Source of the DNA: JAJXZP01 sp035505775
GTDB taxonomy: Bacteria > Spirochaetota > Spirochaetia > Treponematales > Rectinemataceae
DNA length: 9,619 nucleotides
Direction: 5' to 3'
Assembly (NCBI GenBank): GCA_035505775.1
Contig: DATJQN010000171.1
Coordinates: 1 to 9,619, forward strand
The notes under the pieces are model-generated. The model made no database searches. It saw nothing but the letters and a program-made list of their open reading frames with translations, and was not told where the DNA came from. Below, one piece after another: positions 1 to 6,682 of this stretch; the stretch's first letter is position 1; each line of letters begins with the position of its first letter. The position numbers were made by a program, and so were the translations under genes.

Positions 1-2
1 GC

Positions 3-680
3 TTTTTCATAGCGGACGGATTTCTGCCGGGCAATCCCCATATCCATACCGTGCTCTACAATCAGTTCGAACAGGGCTACATAGTCGGCTATCTCAGCGG
101 CCTCGTAAACCGGAGCTCCCTTCCCGGGGTGTCCAAGAGCCATAAGGCGGGGCTGGTGGCGGCCCAGAGTTACCCGACCCTCGACCGCCTCATTGTCCCC
201 GGCTTCGAACGCGGCCTCAGGGACGCGGATCCGGCTTCCGTGCTCGAGACGCGGCAGATAGGCAACTGGTACGATGCAACGAAGGCCTCGGAGCTCGCCT
301 CCTCGCTTTTCGACGCCGGCTCGAATGTCATCCTGCCCATCGCGGGCGCCGCCGGTCAGGGTGTGATCAGCGCAGCCAAGTCGAAGGGTCGCTACGTGGT
401 CTGGTTCGACGGCGACGGATACGGGCTCGCTCCCGGGACGGTCATCGGCTGCTCCATCCTGCGGCAGGACAGGCTGGTCTACGAGCGGGTGAAGGCCATT
501 CTCGGTGGGGCAGCGCTGTTCGGCAAGGCGGACATCGTCGGTGTCCGCGACGGCTACGTGGACTTCGACGGCTCGGGCGCCGCCTACAGGAACCTTCCCG
601 CCCCGCTGCGCGCGGCATTCGAGGCGCGAATGAAGATGCTCCACGACGGCAGCCTCTCTTTCCCGGTGAGCGGCATCTAG
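3..680 (+). CDS. BMP-family (Bmp/PnrA-like) ABC transporter substrate-binding protein, 5' end missing
   Basis: The reading frame is open from the window edge and ends at TAG 678-680, giving the last 225 residues of a protein that is usually about 330-360 residues long, so the lipoprotein signal and N-terminal lobe are outside the window. The fold is recognised from the periplasmic binding protein BMP family (PF02608): an FEQGY-VGYLSG segment near residue 20, a YDATKASELASSLFDAGSNVI segment in the middle, then ILPIAGAAGQGV and a VVWFDGD strand. Known members (Treponema PnrA/TmpC, Borrelia Bmp proteins, Bacillus YufN) bind purine or other nucleosides. It sits 33 bases upstream of the matching ATPase and permeases, so it should be the extracytoplasmic receptor of that importer. 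The exact ligand cannot be told, since half of the binding cleft lies in the missing lobe. Confidence 0.9.
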   Translation, partial: FFIADGFLPGNPHIHTVLYNQFEQGYIVGYLSGLVNRSSLPGVSKSHKAGLVAAQSYPTLDRLIVPGFERGLRDADPASVLETRQIGNWYDATKASELASSLFDAGSNVILPIAGAAGQGVISAAKSKGRYVVWFDGDGYGLAPGTVIGCSILRQDRLVYERVKAILGGAALFGKADIVGVRDGYVDFDGSGAAYRNLPAPLRAAFEARMKMLHDGSLSFPVSGI

Positions 681-713
681 CGACCCGGTCCGGGCTTCGC
701 AGGGCTCAAGGCC

Positions 714-2363
714 ATGGAACTGCTTCGCGTCCGCGGCATACGCAAGTACTTTCCCGAGACCGGGGTGCTCGCCAACGACGGGCTGTCGCTTGCGCTTGCG
801 ACGGGCGAGATCCGGGCTGTCGTCGGGGAAAACGGTGCGGGAAAAAGCACCCTGGCAAAGATTCTCGCCGGGCTGCTCCGCCCCGATTCCGGCGAGATCC
901 TGATCCGCGGACGACAGCTCCGGCTCGGTTCGGTGCGGGCCGCGGAGGCGGCCGGTCTCGGTTATGTGCCACAGCATTCCCTGCTCGCCCCGGGACTGAC
1001 CGTTGCCGAGAATCTCGTGCTCGGGCATGAACCGCGCCGTGCCGGCCTGTTCCTGGACAGGCGGCGGGCCTACATCGACGCGGCGCTTCTCGTCGAGCGT
1101 TTCGGTTTCCGCCTGGACCCGGGCCTGCGCGTTCGGGAGCTTTCGCCGGCGGAGCGCCGCGAGGCCGAGATCGCGCGGGCCCTGGCCAGGGGCGGGCAGC
1201 TCCTCGTCATGGACGAGCCCACCTCCATCCTCGCCGAGTCGGAATCGGCGGACCTCTTCGCCCTGCTCAGGCGCCTGGCCTCCGACGGCAAGGGCATCAT
1301 CTTCATCACGCACCGCCTGGCCGAGGTTCTCAGCGTCGCCGACACGGTCACGGTGCTCCGCGAGGGGAGGGTGGTTGCGGACCGGGTGGCCGCGGGCTGT
1401 GATGAAGGCGAACTTTCGAGTCTCATGAAACGCGGCGGGATGGATGGCGCTCCAGCCGGCGGCCAAGTCCGCGGCCCGGCCGGCGGCCAAGCCCGCGGCA
1501 CGGGCGCTTGGGAAGTCCGCGGCGCCGGCCCTGACTTCGGGGCCGAGAACGGAAACGGGTCCCCGGGGATTGGGGACCCACCTGCCAGCCGGCGGCAGGC
1601 GGGCACGGGGGCCGGGAAGCCGCTCACCTATGAGCTGCGTGATGTCAGGCTCCGTCCCGAGGCCCAGCCGTTTTCGATCTCGGTGCGGTCGGGGGAGCTG
1701 CTCGGTGTCGCAGCCCTGGCCGGCAACGGCCTCGATCGACTTGAGGATGTCCTCGCGGGCATGCACCGGCCCTTCACGGGCACGGTGCTCCTCGACGGCA
1801 GGGAGCTTCACGACATCCCCCGCGACGAGCTGCGATCAGGTCTTCTCGCCTATGTTCCCTCGGATCGTGACTCCCTCGGACTCTGTCTGCATGCTTCGCT
1901 TCGCGACAACGGAGTCGTGCTGAGCCGGGGTGAGTTGCCGCGAAGCGCCTGGCTCTTGCCTTCCCGACGCGACCGAGTCGTCCGGCGTCTGTTCGGAACC
2001 CTCGGCCCCCGTGCCAGTCTTCCGGCCAAAGCCTCTTCGCTGTCCGGCGGCAATCGTCAGCGCCTCGTGCTCGCCCGGGAGCTTGGCGGGGCCCACCGAG
2101 CCGCCCTCCTCGCGGAGCCGTTTCAGGGCCTCGATCTCGAGTCCCAGGCCGAAGCCATGCGTCTCGTCCGCGCTCGCGTCCACGACGGCATGGCCATTAT
2201 CATGCTCGGCTCGAGCCTCGAGGAACTCCTGCCCCTCGTGGACCGGATCGCGATTCTGTACCGCGGGTCCCTGGTCCACGAGGGCCCGAACGAGGGTGGG
2301 CGCTCGGCCCACGCCCTCCTCGCCTCAATGACCGGGGTCAAGACGGCGGGAGGGACAGCATGA
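714..2363 (+). CDS. Tandem-NBD ABC transporter ATP-binding protein (BMP/nucleoside importer type)
   Basis: This 549-residue protein has two ABC ATPase domains in one chain, as in the RbsA/YufO/PnrC class, and should power the adjacent permeases at the cytoplasmic membrane. NBD1 has a full Walker A (GENGAGKST, residues 38-46), a Q-loop region (VPQH, 85-88), Walker B (LLVMDEPT, 163-170) and an H-loop His200, but its signature is altered to LSPAE (143-147). NBD2 has no Walker A lysine (AGNGLDRL, 336-343), a changed Walker B (LLAEP, 465-469) and Ser in place of the H-loop His (about 500), but a good signature LSGGN (443-447). The domains therefore pair into one complete and one degenerate ATP site. 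Family members are usually about 500-510 residues; the excess is a Gly/Pro/Ala-rich linker at about 241-301. The start is ATG 714, with weak AAGG/AGGG upstream. The stop overlaps the next gene by four bases. Confidence 0.93.
   Translation: MELLRVRGIRKYFPETGVLANDGLSLALATGEIRAVVGENGAGKSTLAKILAGLLRPDSGEILIRGRQLRLGSVRAAEAAGLGYVPQHSLLAPGLTVAENLVLGHEPRRAGLFLDRRRAYIDAALLVERFGFRLDPGLRVRELSPAERREAEIARALARGGQLLVMDEPTSILAESESADLFALLRRLASDGKGIIFITHRLAEVLSVADTVTVLREGRVVADRVAAGCDEGELSSLMKRGGMDGAPAGGQVRGPAGGQARGTGAWEVRGAGPDFGAENGNGSPGIGDPPASRRQAGTGAGKPLTYELRDVRLRPEAQPFSISVRSGELLGVAALAGNGLDRLEDVLAGMHRPFTGTVLLDGRELHDIPRDELRSGLLAYVPSDRDSLGLCLHASLRDNGVVLSRGELPRSAWLLPSRRDRVVRRLFGTLGPRASLPAKASSLSGGNRQRLVLARELGGAHRAALLAEPFQGLDLESQAEAMRLVRARVHDGMAIIMLGSSLEELLPLVDRIAILYRGSLVHEGPNEGGRSAHALLASMTGVKTAGGTA
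1455..1499 (+). repeat. 24-bp-period tandem repeat inside the ATPase linker
   Basis: Two 21-base copies (1455-1475 and 1479-1499) differ at one base and start 24 bases apart. A decayed third unit follows around 1503-1523. The period is a whole number of codons and encodes eight-residue units of the form PAGGQ-x-RG (residues 247-254 and 255-262, then a degenerate TGAWEVRG). The repeat therefore keeps the frame and lengthens the linker between the two nucleotide-binding domains. Slippage duplication is the likely origin; a role is not evident. Confidence 0.8.
1581..1599. repeat. Short GC-rich inverted repeat in the ATPase linker
   Basis: CCTGCC (1581-1586) pairs with GGCAGG (1594-1599) around a 7-base loop that itself contains the palindrome GCCGGC. 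It lies in the same poorly conserved linker as the tandem repeat, and the encoded residues (about 290-296) have no family counterpart I recognise. It could be a copy of a small interspersed palindromic repeat tolerated in a linker, or simply chance in GC-rich DNA. Confidence 0.4.
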
Positions 2364-3421
2364 AGGGCCCCTTCAGCCATGAGGGCGTGGCGGCGCGCTT
2401 CGTCGCGCTCGCGGCATCCTTCGCGCTGGCGGCCCTCTATCCCCTGCTCGCGAGCCCTCATCCCCTCCCGGCGCTTCGGGCTTTCTTCTACGGCCCCTTT
2501 TCGAACCTGTACAACCTGCTGGGCCTGCTGGAAGCGGCAGCTCCCCTTCTGGTCTGCGCCCTGGGTGCGAGCCTCGCCTTCAGGGCGGGAGTGTTCAATT
2601 TGGGTGGTGAGGGACAGGCCGCGGTCGGGACTCTGGCCTCGGCCCTGACCGTGCAGGCCCTGGGCGGAGCCGGACTCCCCGCGTCGGTGGTGCTGCCCTG
2701 CGCCATTCTGGCCGCCGCGGCGGCGGGCTCCCTCCTCGCCCTGCTCTCCACGGCCGCCGAGCTCTGGTCCGGCGCCGACGTCCTGCTCACGAGCTTCCTC
2801 CTCTCGCAGGCGGCCCTTGTCGTGGTCGACTGGGCTGTCGGCGGCCCCTTGAAGGCGGCGAGCTCCAATCTGCTCGCGATGCCGCCCATCCCGACCTCCC
2901 TGCGCCTGCCCCGGCTGGCCGCCCCTTCGACGCTCAGCCTGGCCGCGCCCATCGCCCTGGGTCTCGCGCTCCTGGTATCCTTTGCCGTCGAACGCAGCCG
3001 TTCGGGCTACGAGCTCAAACTCTACGGCAGGAACCGCCTCTTCGCCCGCAGCTCCGGCATAGGCGAGCAGGTGGGGACCCGTGCGATGGCGGCGAGCGGC
3101 GCGATGGCCGGCATAGCCGGAGCCTTCCTCGTCCTCGGCATAGCCGGCCGCGCCGTCAAGGGTATGACCGGCGGGGTGGGGTGGAACGGCTTGGCCGTGG
3201 CCCTGATCTCCGGCTCGCATCCCATCGGGGCCGTGCCGGCCTCGCTCTTCTTCGCCTGGCTCGACGCGGGCGCCCGACAGGGTTCCATCATGGCCGATCT
3301 CTCCCCCGATGCGAGCATCGTCATGAAGGCCGTGGCTCTGTTCCTCATCACCGCGCGCATCGGCTCCGGGTGGAGACCGCGCCGGACCTGGATGGCCGGG
3401 GCCGCGGGGAGGGGCGAATGA
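2360..3421 (+). CDS. ABC transporter permease, BPD_transp_2 family (first permease)
   Basis: This 353-residue, very hydrophobic protein is one of the two membrane subunits of the BMP-type importer and should form half of the translocation channel in the cytoplasmic membrane. The hallmark FNLGGEGQ motif (about residues 79-86) matches the FNIGxEGQ motif of YufP/PnrD-like permeases in PF02653. Several long Ala/Leu/Val-rich stretches indicate about eight to ten membrane segments, and a polar cytoplasmic loop (ELKLYGRNRLFARSSGI, near 217-233) is the likely ATPase-coupling loop. ATG 2360 overlaps the ATPase stop as ATGA and is preceded by a purine-rich GGGAGGG Shine-Dalgarno at about 2348-2354. Its own stop overlaps the next permease in the same way. 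Substrate specificity cannot be read from the sequence. Confidence 0.92.
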   Translation: MKGPFSHEGVAARFVALAASFALAALYPLLASPHPLPALRAFFYGPFSNLYNLLGLLEAAAPLLVCALGASLAFRAGVFNLGGEGQAAVGTLASALTVQALGGAGLPASVVLPCAILAAAAAGSLLALLSTAAELWSGADVLLTSFLLSQAALVVVDWAVGGPLKAASSNLLAMPPIPTSLRLPRLAAPSTLSLAAPIALGLALLVSFAVERSRSGYELKLYGRNRLFARSSGIGEQVGTRAMAASGAMAGIAGAFLVLGIAGRAVKGMTGGVGWNGLAVALISGSHPIGAVPASLFFAWLDAGARQGSIMADLSPDASIVMKAVALFLITARIGSGWRPRRTWMAGAAGRGE

Positions 3422-4320
3422 GCCAGGCCTTTATTTCGGCGCTCCTGTCCGGCACCTTGGCCGCGGCCGCCCCCCTCGCCGTCGCGGCGCTCGGGGGCCT
3501 CCTTACCGAGGCGGCGGGCTCGCTCTCCGTCGCTCTCGAGGGTTCCATGCTCGTGGGCGCCTTCGCGGCCGCGGCCGCAGCCAAGGCCTCGGGAAGTTTT
3601 CTCGTGGGAATCGTCGCCGCGCTCGGCGCCGGCACCTCCCTTGCGCTGCTGGTCGGCCTCTCCGCGGGATTGCTGCGCGCGGATGTCTTCGTCGCCGGGC
3701 TGGCGGCCAACCTCCTCGCCCCCGGACTCGTCTCCCTCCTGTCCGGGGCGATGTACGGCACGAAGGGTGTCCTCCCCGCCGACGCCCTCCTCACCCGCTC
3801 CCATGAAGGAAGCCTGTTCTCTCGGATTCCGGTCGTGGGCGAGGCCCTCTTCGGCCAGGAAACCATGGTTTACCTCCTGGGCGGGACCGCGCTGGCACTG
3901 GCCCTCCTGTATTCCTGGACTGTTTTCGGGCTGCGGCTCCGCGCCGCGGGGGAAGGCAATGAGGCCGCCCGGGCGGCGGGGCTCGTTCCCGGGCCGTATC
4001 GCATGGCTGCCCACCTTCTTGCCGGCGCTGCCTCGGGCCTCGCCGGTGCCGCCCTTGCCAGCCACGTCGGCGCCTTCGTGCCTGGCATCTCCTCGGGGCG
4101 CGGGTGGATCGCCCTGGTCGCAGTGTACCTGGGCGGGAAGCGGCCGGGGGGCGTGGTCCTGGCCTGTCTCGGTTTCGGTCTGCTCATCGGATTGTCCAAC
4201 GCCGCCCAGGGACTCGCTGCGGCGCCGGCGGAACTGCTGCAGGCAGGACCCTATCTCGCCACTGCCCTCGCGCTTGTCCTCTGGAAACGGGCTTCCCGAC
4301 GGACGGGATGGACCGCCTGA
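3418..4320 (+). CDS. ABC transporter permease, BPD_transp_2 family (second permease)
   Basis: This 300-residue protein is the partner permease, comparable to YufQ/PnrE. The N-terminal segment LTEAAGSLSVALEGSMLVGAF (starting near residue 29) corresponds to the ERxGVxNIGLEGMML motif of the family. The predicted coupling loop FGLRLRAAGEGNEAARAAGL lies near residues 169-188, and there are about eight hydrophobic spans. I chose ATG 3418 because it overlaps the upstream stop as ATGA, has a strong GGAGGGG Shine-Dalgarno at about 3408-3414, and gives the usual family length; the frame is open further upstream, but that part is a shadow of the first permease. The stop TGA (4318-4320) shares one base with the next ATG. 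Both permeases being small and adjacent is typical of BMP-linked nucleoside importers. Confidence 0.92.
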   Translation: MSQAFISALLSGTLAAAAPLAVAALGGLLTEAAGSLSVALEGSMLVGAFAAAAAAKASGSFLVGIVAALGAGTSLALLVGLSAGLLRADVFVAGLAANLLAPGLVSLLSGAMYGTKGVLPADALLTRSHEGSLFSRIPVVGEALFGQETMVYLLGGTALALALLYSWTVFGLRLRAAGEGNEAARAAGLVPGPYRMAAHLLAGAASGLAGAALASHVGAFVPGISSGRGWIALVAVYLGGKRPGGVVLACLGFGLLIGLSNAAQGLAAAPAELLQAGPYLATALALVLWKRASRRTGWTA

Positions 4321-4907
4321 TGGCCGGAATCGTGCGCCGCATCGCGGCGGGAATCTCCGAACGCTTCGCCTCGACCTGGCGACTTCTCTCCGACACCACG
4401 ATTTTCCTGTCGCGAACCTCGATCTTCCAGCAGTACGAAGGCGAGCTCAAGGAGCTTCGTTCCCGCCTGAGTTCCGCGGGCAAGGACGAGTCCGTGGCCA
4501 ATCAGGTGAGGAAGGAGCTGGTGGAGATGCGCGAGGCGCTGCGTCTCGCGGGCTACGACCTGACCCTCGGCGGTCTTGAGCTCGCGCTCCGCGGCTTCCG
4601 GAACGACGCCGCGACCGCGGAGGGTTTCAAGCGCATGGTGCTCTTCATCGGCACGAGCGGCGTCTGGACGCTCGCCGGTGACGAGAACCATCGGGTCCTC
4701 CACGATCGGCTGGACCAGGCCCTATCACGGCACAGCGATCTCGACGTGAAGCAGAAACACTACCTGTGGTTTCAGTGGAACAACGGCCTGCTCACCCTCT
4801 CCGGCGCCGACACCGAGACCAAGGATGATTTCGAGGAGCTGAAGCGGTGGTGCGACAACCCCGAGAACAGCCTCCTTCTCTTGAGTCACATGAAGCGCAT
4901 TCGATAG
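4320..4907 (+). CDS. Conserved-looking protein of unknown function, last gene of the transporter operon
   Basis: I do not recognise this 195-residue protein. It is soluble, with no signal peptide or membrane span. The N-terminus (1-38) is mixed and probably helical, residues about 39-77 are charged and heptad-like (YEGELKELRSRL, then RKELVEMREALRLAG) and could form a short coiled coil or helical hairpin, and the rest looks like a small alpha/beta domain with several tryptophans (W116, W150, W153, W177) and a C-terminal SLLLLSHMKRIR. ATG 4320 overlaps the permease stop (TGATG), so the gene is translationally coupled; an in-frame ATG at 4308 is an alternative. Third-position G/C bias matches the neighbours, which supports a real gene. 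The position suggests co-expression with the importer, but no role in transport is shown. Confidence 0.8.
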   Translation: MAGIVRRIAAGISERFASTWRLLSDTTIFLSRTSIFQQYEGELKELRSRLSSAGKDESVANQVRKELVEMREALRLAGYDLTLGGLELALRGFRNDAATAEGFKRMVLFIGTSGVWTLAGDENHRVLHDRLDQALSRHSDLDVKQKHYLWFQWNNGLLTLSGADTETKDDFEELKRWCDNPENSLLLLSHMKRIR

Positions 4908-4918
4908 GGTATTCCCGC

Positions 4919-4947
4919 TTGACCATTTTCGCGACTGGGACTATATT
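4919..4947 (+). promoter_or_regulatory. Sigma70-type promoter of the rrf2-nifS-nifU operon
   Basis: TTGACC (4919-4924) is a five-of-six match to the -35 box. After a 17-base spacer, TATATT (4942-4947) is a five-of-six match to the -10 box. Transcription would start near 4954-4955, about 25 bases before the regulator's ATG. The -35 box begins 12 bases after the stop of the unknown gene, so this operon has its own promoter with no room for a separate terminator. Confidence 0.75.
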
Positions 4948-4968
4948 CCTATCATTCCGATAGGAATA
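4944..4968. promoter_or_regulatory. Perfect inverted repeat, probable Rrf2/IscR-like operator
   Basis: TATTCCTATC (4944-4953) and its exact reverse complement GATAGGAATA (4959-4968) flank the 5-base spacer ATTCC, giving a 25-bp dyad. It overlaps four bases of the -10 box and covers the predicted transcription start, a typical place for a repressor site. Rrf2-family proteins bind dyads of about this length, and the first gene downstream encodes one, so autorepression is the natural reading. The A/T-rich composition stands out from the GC-rich surroundings. Confidence 0.75.
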
Positions 4969-4979
4969 GCGGAGTATTC

Positions 4980-5381
4980 ATGTTTTCGGTACCGACCAGG
5001 ACCCAGTACGGAATACGAGCCCTTGTTCACCTCGCCATGACCGAGGCCCGTTCGGTGACGAGCTCGGAAATCGCGAAGGCTCAGGCCATATCTCCCAAGT
5101 ACCTTGAAGGCATACTCGGGCAGCTCAAGAACTCGGGTCTCATTCTCAGCGAGCGGGGTGCCCACGGCGGGTACCGGCTCGCCCGCCTTCCCGAAAACAT
5201 CCGCATGATCGACATCGTCGAGGCGCTCGAAGGCGAGGTTCGACCGGTGGATTGCGTGGAGGACTCAGGTTGCTGCGATCTCGGCGTCAACTGCCTGCCG
5301 CGGAGATTCTGGATGGGACTCAAGGAAGCGATCGACGGCTACTTTGCCTCGAAGACGCTCAAGGACGTCATAGAAATTTGA
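4980..5381 (+). CDS. Rrf2/IscR-family transcriptional regulator, probable Fe-S sensor
   Basis: This 133-residue DNA-binding protein has the standard Rrf2 length and layout. An N-terminal winged helix (about 8-70) contains TQYGIRALVHLA, SSEIAKAQAISPKYLEGIL (recognition region) and the wing GAHGGYRL. A dimerisation helix follows, then a cysteine cluster C92-x5-C98-C99-x5-C105. IscR holds a [2Fe-2S] cluster with three cysteines and a nearby histidine in this region. The cysteine spacing fits, but no His follows C105 (CLPRRFW), so the fourth ligand would differ. ATG 4980 has GGAG at 4971-4974. Position ahead of nifS and nifU, and behind a palindromic operator, suggests it represses Fe-S assembly when clusters are plentiful. 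A different Rrf2 role, such as cysteine/sulfur or redox sensing, is possible. Confidence 0.9.
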   Translation: MFSVPTRTQYGIRALVHLAMTEARSVTSSEIAKAQAISPKYLEGILGQLKNSGLILSERGAHGGYRLARLPENIRMIDIVEALEGEVRPVDCVEDSGCCDLGVNCLPRRFWMGLKEAIDGYFASKTLKDVIEI

Positions 5382-5391
5382 GGAGCTCGTG

Positions 5392-6633
5392 ATGGACAGG
5401 CGCTTCGTGTATATGGACTACAACGCCACGACACCGCTCAGGCCGGAGGTCAAGGCGCTCATGGTGCAGGATCTGGAAGTCTACGCCAACGCCTCGAGCA
5501 TGCATGAGGCCGGCAGGCGCGCTCGGGGCCGGGTCGAAGAGGCGCGTGCTTCCGTGGCGGCGCTCATCGGGGCCCGGGACCCGCTCACTGTTTACTTCAC
5601 GTCGGGCGGCTCGGAGTCCAACAACACGGTGTTCGCTACGATGTACGGTCTCGGCCGCCGAGCGGGAGCCCCGAGGCGCAAGATCATAACCACCGCCATC
5701 GAGCACCCCTGCGTGCTCAACGCCGCACTTCATCTCCGGGAGGAGGGCTTCCCGGTGGTCTTCCTGGGCGTGGACGGGCAGGGACGCGTGGATCTCGCCG
5801 CGCTCGAACGGGAACTCGACCCCGCTTCGGAGGGCGGCCCGACCCTCCTTGTGTCCGTCATGGCTGCCAACAACGAGATCGGCACTGCTGAGGACATCAG
5901 GGCGATCTCCCGCCTCAGTTCGGCGGCAGGGGCCTATCTCCATACTGACGCCACGCAGGCAGCAGGCAAGATACCGGTGGACGTGGAGGCATGGGGGGTC
6001 GACTATCTCACCCTCTCCTGCCACAAGATTTACGGTCCCAAGGGCATCGGCGCCCTCTACGCGCGGAAATCCGCCCCCCTGGAGCCCCTCATCAGGGGAG
6101 GGCACCAGGAGCTCGGCGTGCGCGCGGGAACCTACAACAATCTGGGCATCCTGGGCTTCGGCCTGGCTGCCGAGCTTGCCAGGCGGGATCTGCCGGAGTT
6201 TGCCGCGCGCGTGGGGGCCCTGCGCTCCCGGCTCGCGGAAGGGATTGCGCGCCTCGTTCCGGATGTCCACGTCAACGGGCACCCCACCGAGCAGCTGCCC
6301 AATACGCTCAACGTGTCCTTCCCCGGCGCGGAAGGCGAAGCCATACTCCTGTCGCTCGACCTCGAGGGGATCGAGGTGTCCACGGGTTCGGCCTGCGCCT
6401 CGGGCAGCCTCGAGCCCAGCCATGTGCTCATGGCCACTGGTGTCGGCCCCGAGCTCGCCCACGGCTCGATCCGCTTCAGCCTGGGGAGGGACACGAGCGT
6501 CGAGGACGTCGACTACGTTCTCGAAAAGCTGCCGCCGATCATCAAGCGGCTCAGGCGCATGTCCACGGTGGCTTCGAGCGGTGCCAAGGCGGCCTGTGCC
6601 GACCCGATGGAAACCGCAGAGGCCGCAAACTGA
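5392..6633 (+). CDS. nifS: Cysteine desulfurase, NifS/IscS family
   Basis: This PLP enzyme of 413 residues converts L-cysteine to alanine and passes the sulfur, as a persulfide, to the NifU scaffold encoded next. All key residues are visible: YMDYNATTPL at the N-terminus, a PLP-phosphate loop TSGGSESNN (70-78), His105 in AIEHP, Asp186 and Gln189 in HTDATQAAG, the Schiff-base Lys212 in SCHKIYGPKG, and the catalytic Cys335 in GSACASGS. The short cysteine loop without large inserts is the NifS/IscS (group I) form rather than SufS. I prefer ATG 5392 to GTG 5389 because AGGAG (5381-5385) is then six bases away. That Shine-Dalgarno overlaps the last base of the regulator's stop codon. The last 20 or so residues (ASSGAKAACADPMETAEAAN) are a low-complexity tail. 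Confidence 0.95.
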   Translation: MDRRFVYMDYNATTPLRPEVKALMVQDLEVYANASSMHEAGRRARGRVEEARASVAALIGARDPLTVYFTSGGSESNNTVFATMYGLGRRAGAPRRKIITTAIEHPCVLNAALHLREEGFPVVFLGVDGQGRVDLAALERELDPASEGGPTLLVSVMAANNEIGTAEDIRAISRLSSAAGAYLHTDATQAAGKIPVDVEAWGVDYLTLSCHKIYGPKGIGALYARKSAPLEPLIRGGHQELGVRAGTYNNLGILGFGLAAELARRDLPEFAARVGALRSRLAEGIARLVPDVHVNGHPTEQLPNTLNVSFPGAEGEAILLSLDLEGIEVSTGSACASGSLEPSHVLMATGVGPELAHGSIRFSLGRDTSVEDVDYVLEKLPPIIKRLRRMSTVASSGAKAACADPMETAEAAN

Positions 6634-6682
6634 AAACGCGCCCCAGACACGCCGAGCTTAACAGCTGAGAGAGGAGACCCGC

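Noticed and set aside
2123..3220. A 365-codon open frame on the minus strand opposite the first permease and the end of the ATPase gene
   Set aside because: It is an antisense shadow caused by high GC at third codon positions. Its translation is rich in Arg, Gly, Glu and Gln with no recognisable domain, and the plus-strand genes fully account for the region.
4104..4319. Upstream extension of the unknown 195-residue protein to an ATG at 4104
   Set aside because: The extra residues overlap the second permease out of frame and are Arg/Gly/Pro-rich like other shadows. The overlapping TGATG at 4318-4322 is the more natural start.
4944..4968. The inverted repeat before the regulator as a transcription terminator for the upstream operon
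   Set aside because: The stem is A/T-rich, no T-run follows, and it lies on the -10 box and start site of a good promoter, so an operator is the better reading.
5389..5391. GTG start for nifS three bases before the ATG
   Set aside because: It would sit only three bases from the AGGAG Shine-Dalgarno; the ATG at 5392 has a normal six-base spacing.
5368..6462. A 364-codon minus-strand frame opposite nifS
   Set aside because: It lies entirely against a gene with every catalytic motif of a cysteine desulfurase. The predicted product is low in recognisable hydrophobic core patterns and has no family features.
6634..6682. Possible terminator or promoter between nifS and nifU (AGCT-TAAC-AGCT)
   Set aside because: The palindrome has only four-base arms and no U-tract, and no -35/-10 pair is convincing. 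The gap mainly carries the nifU Shine-Dalgarno.
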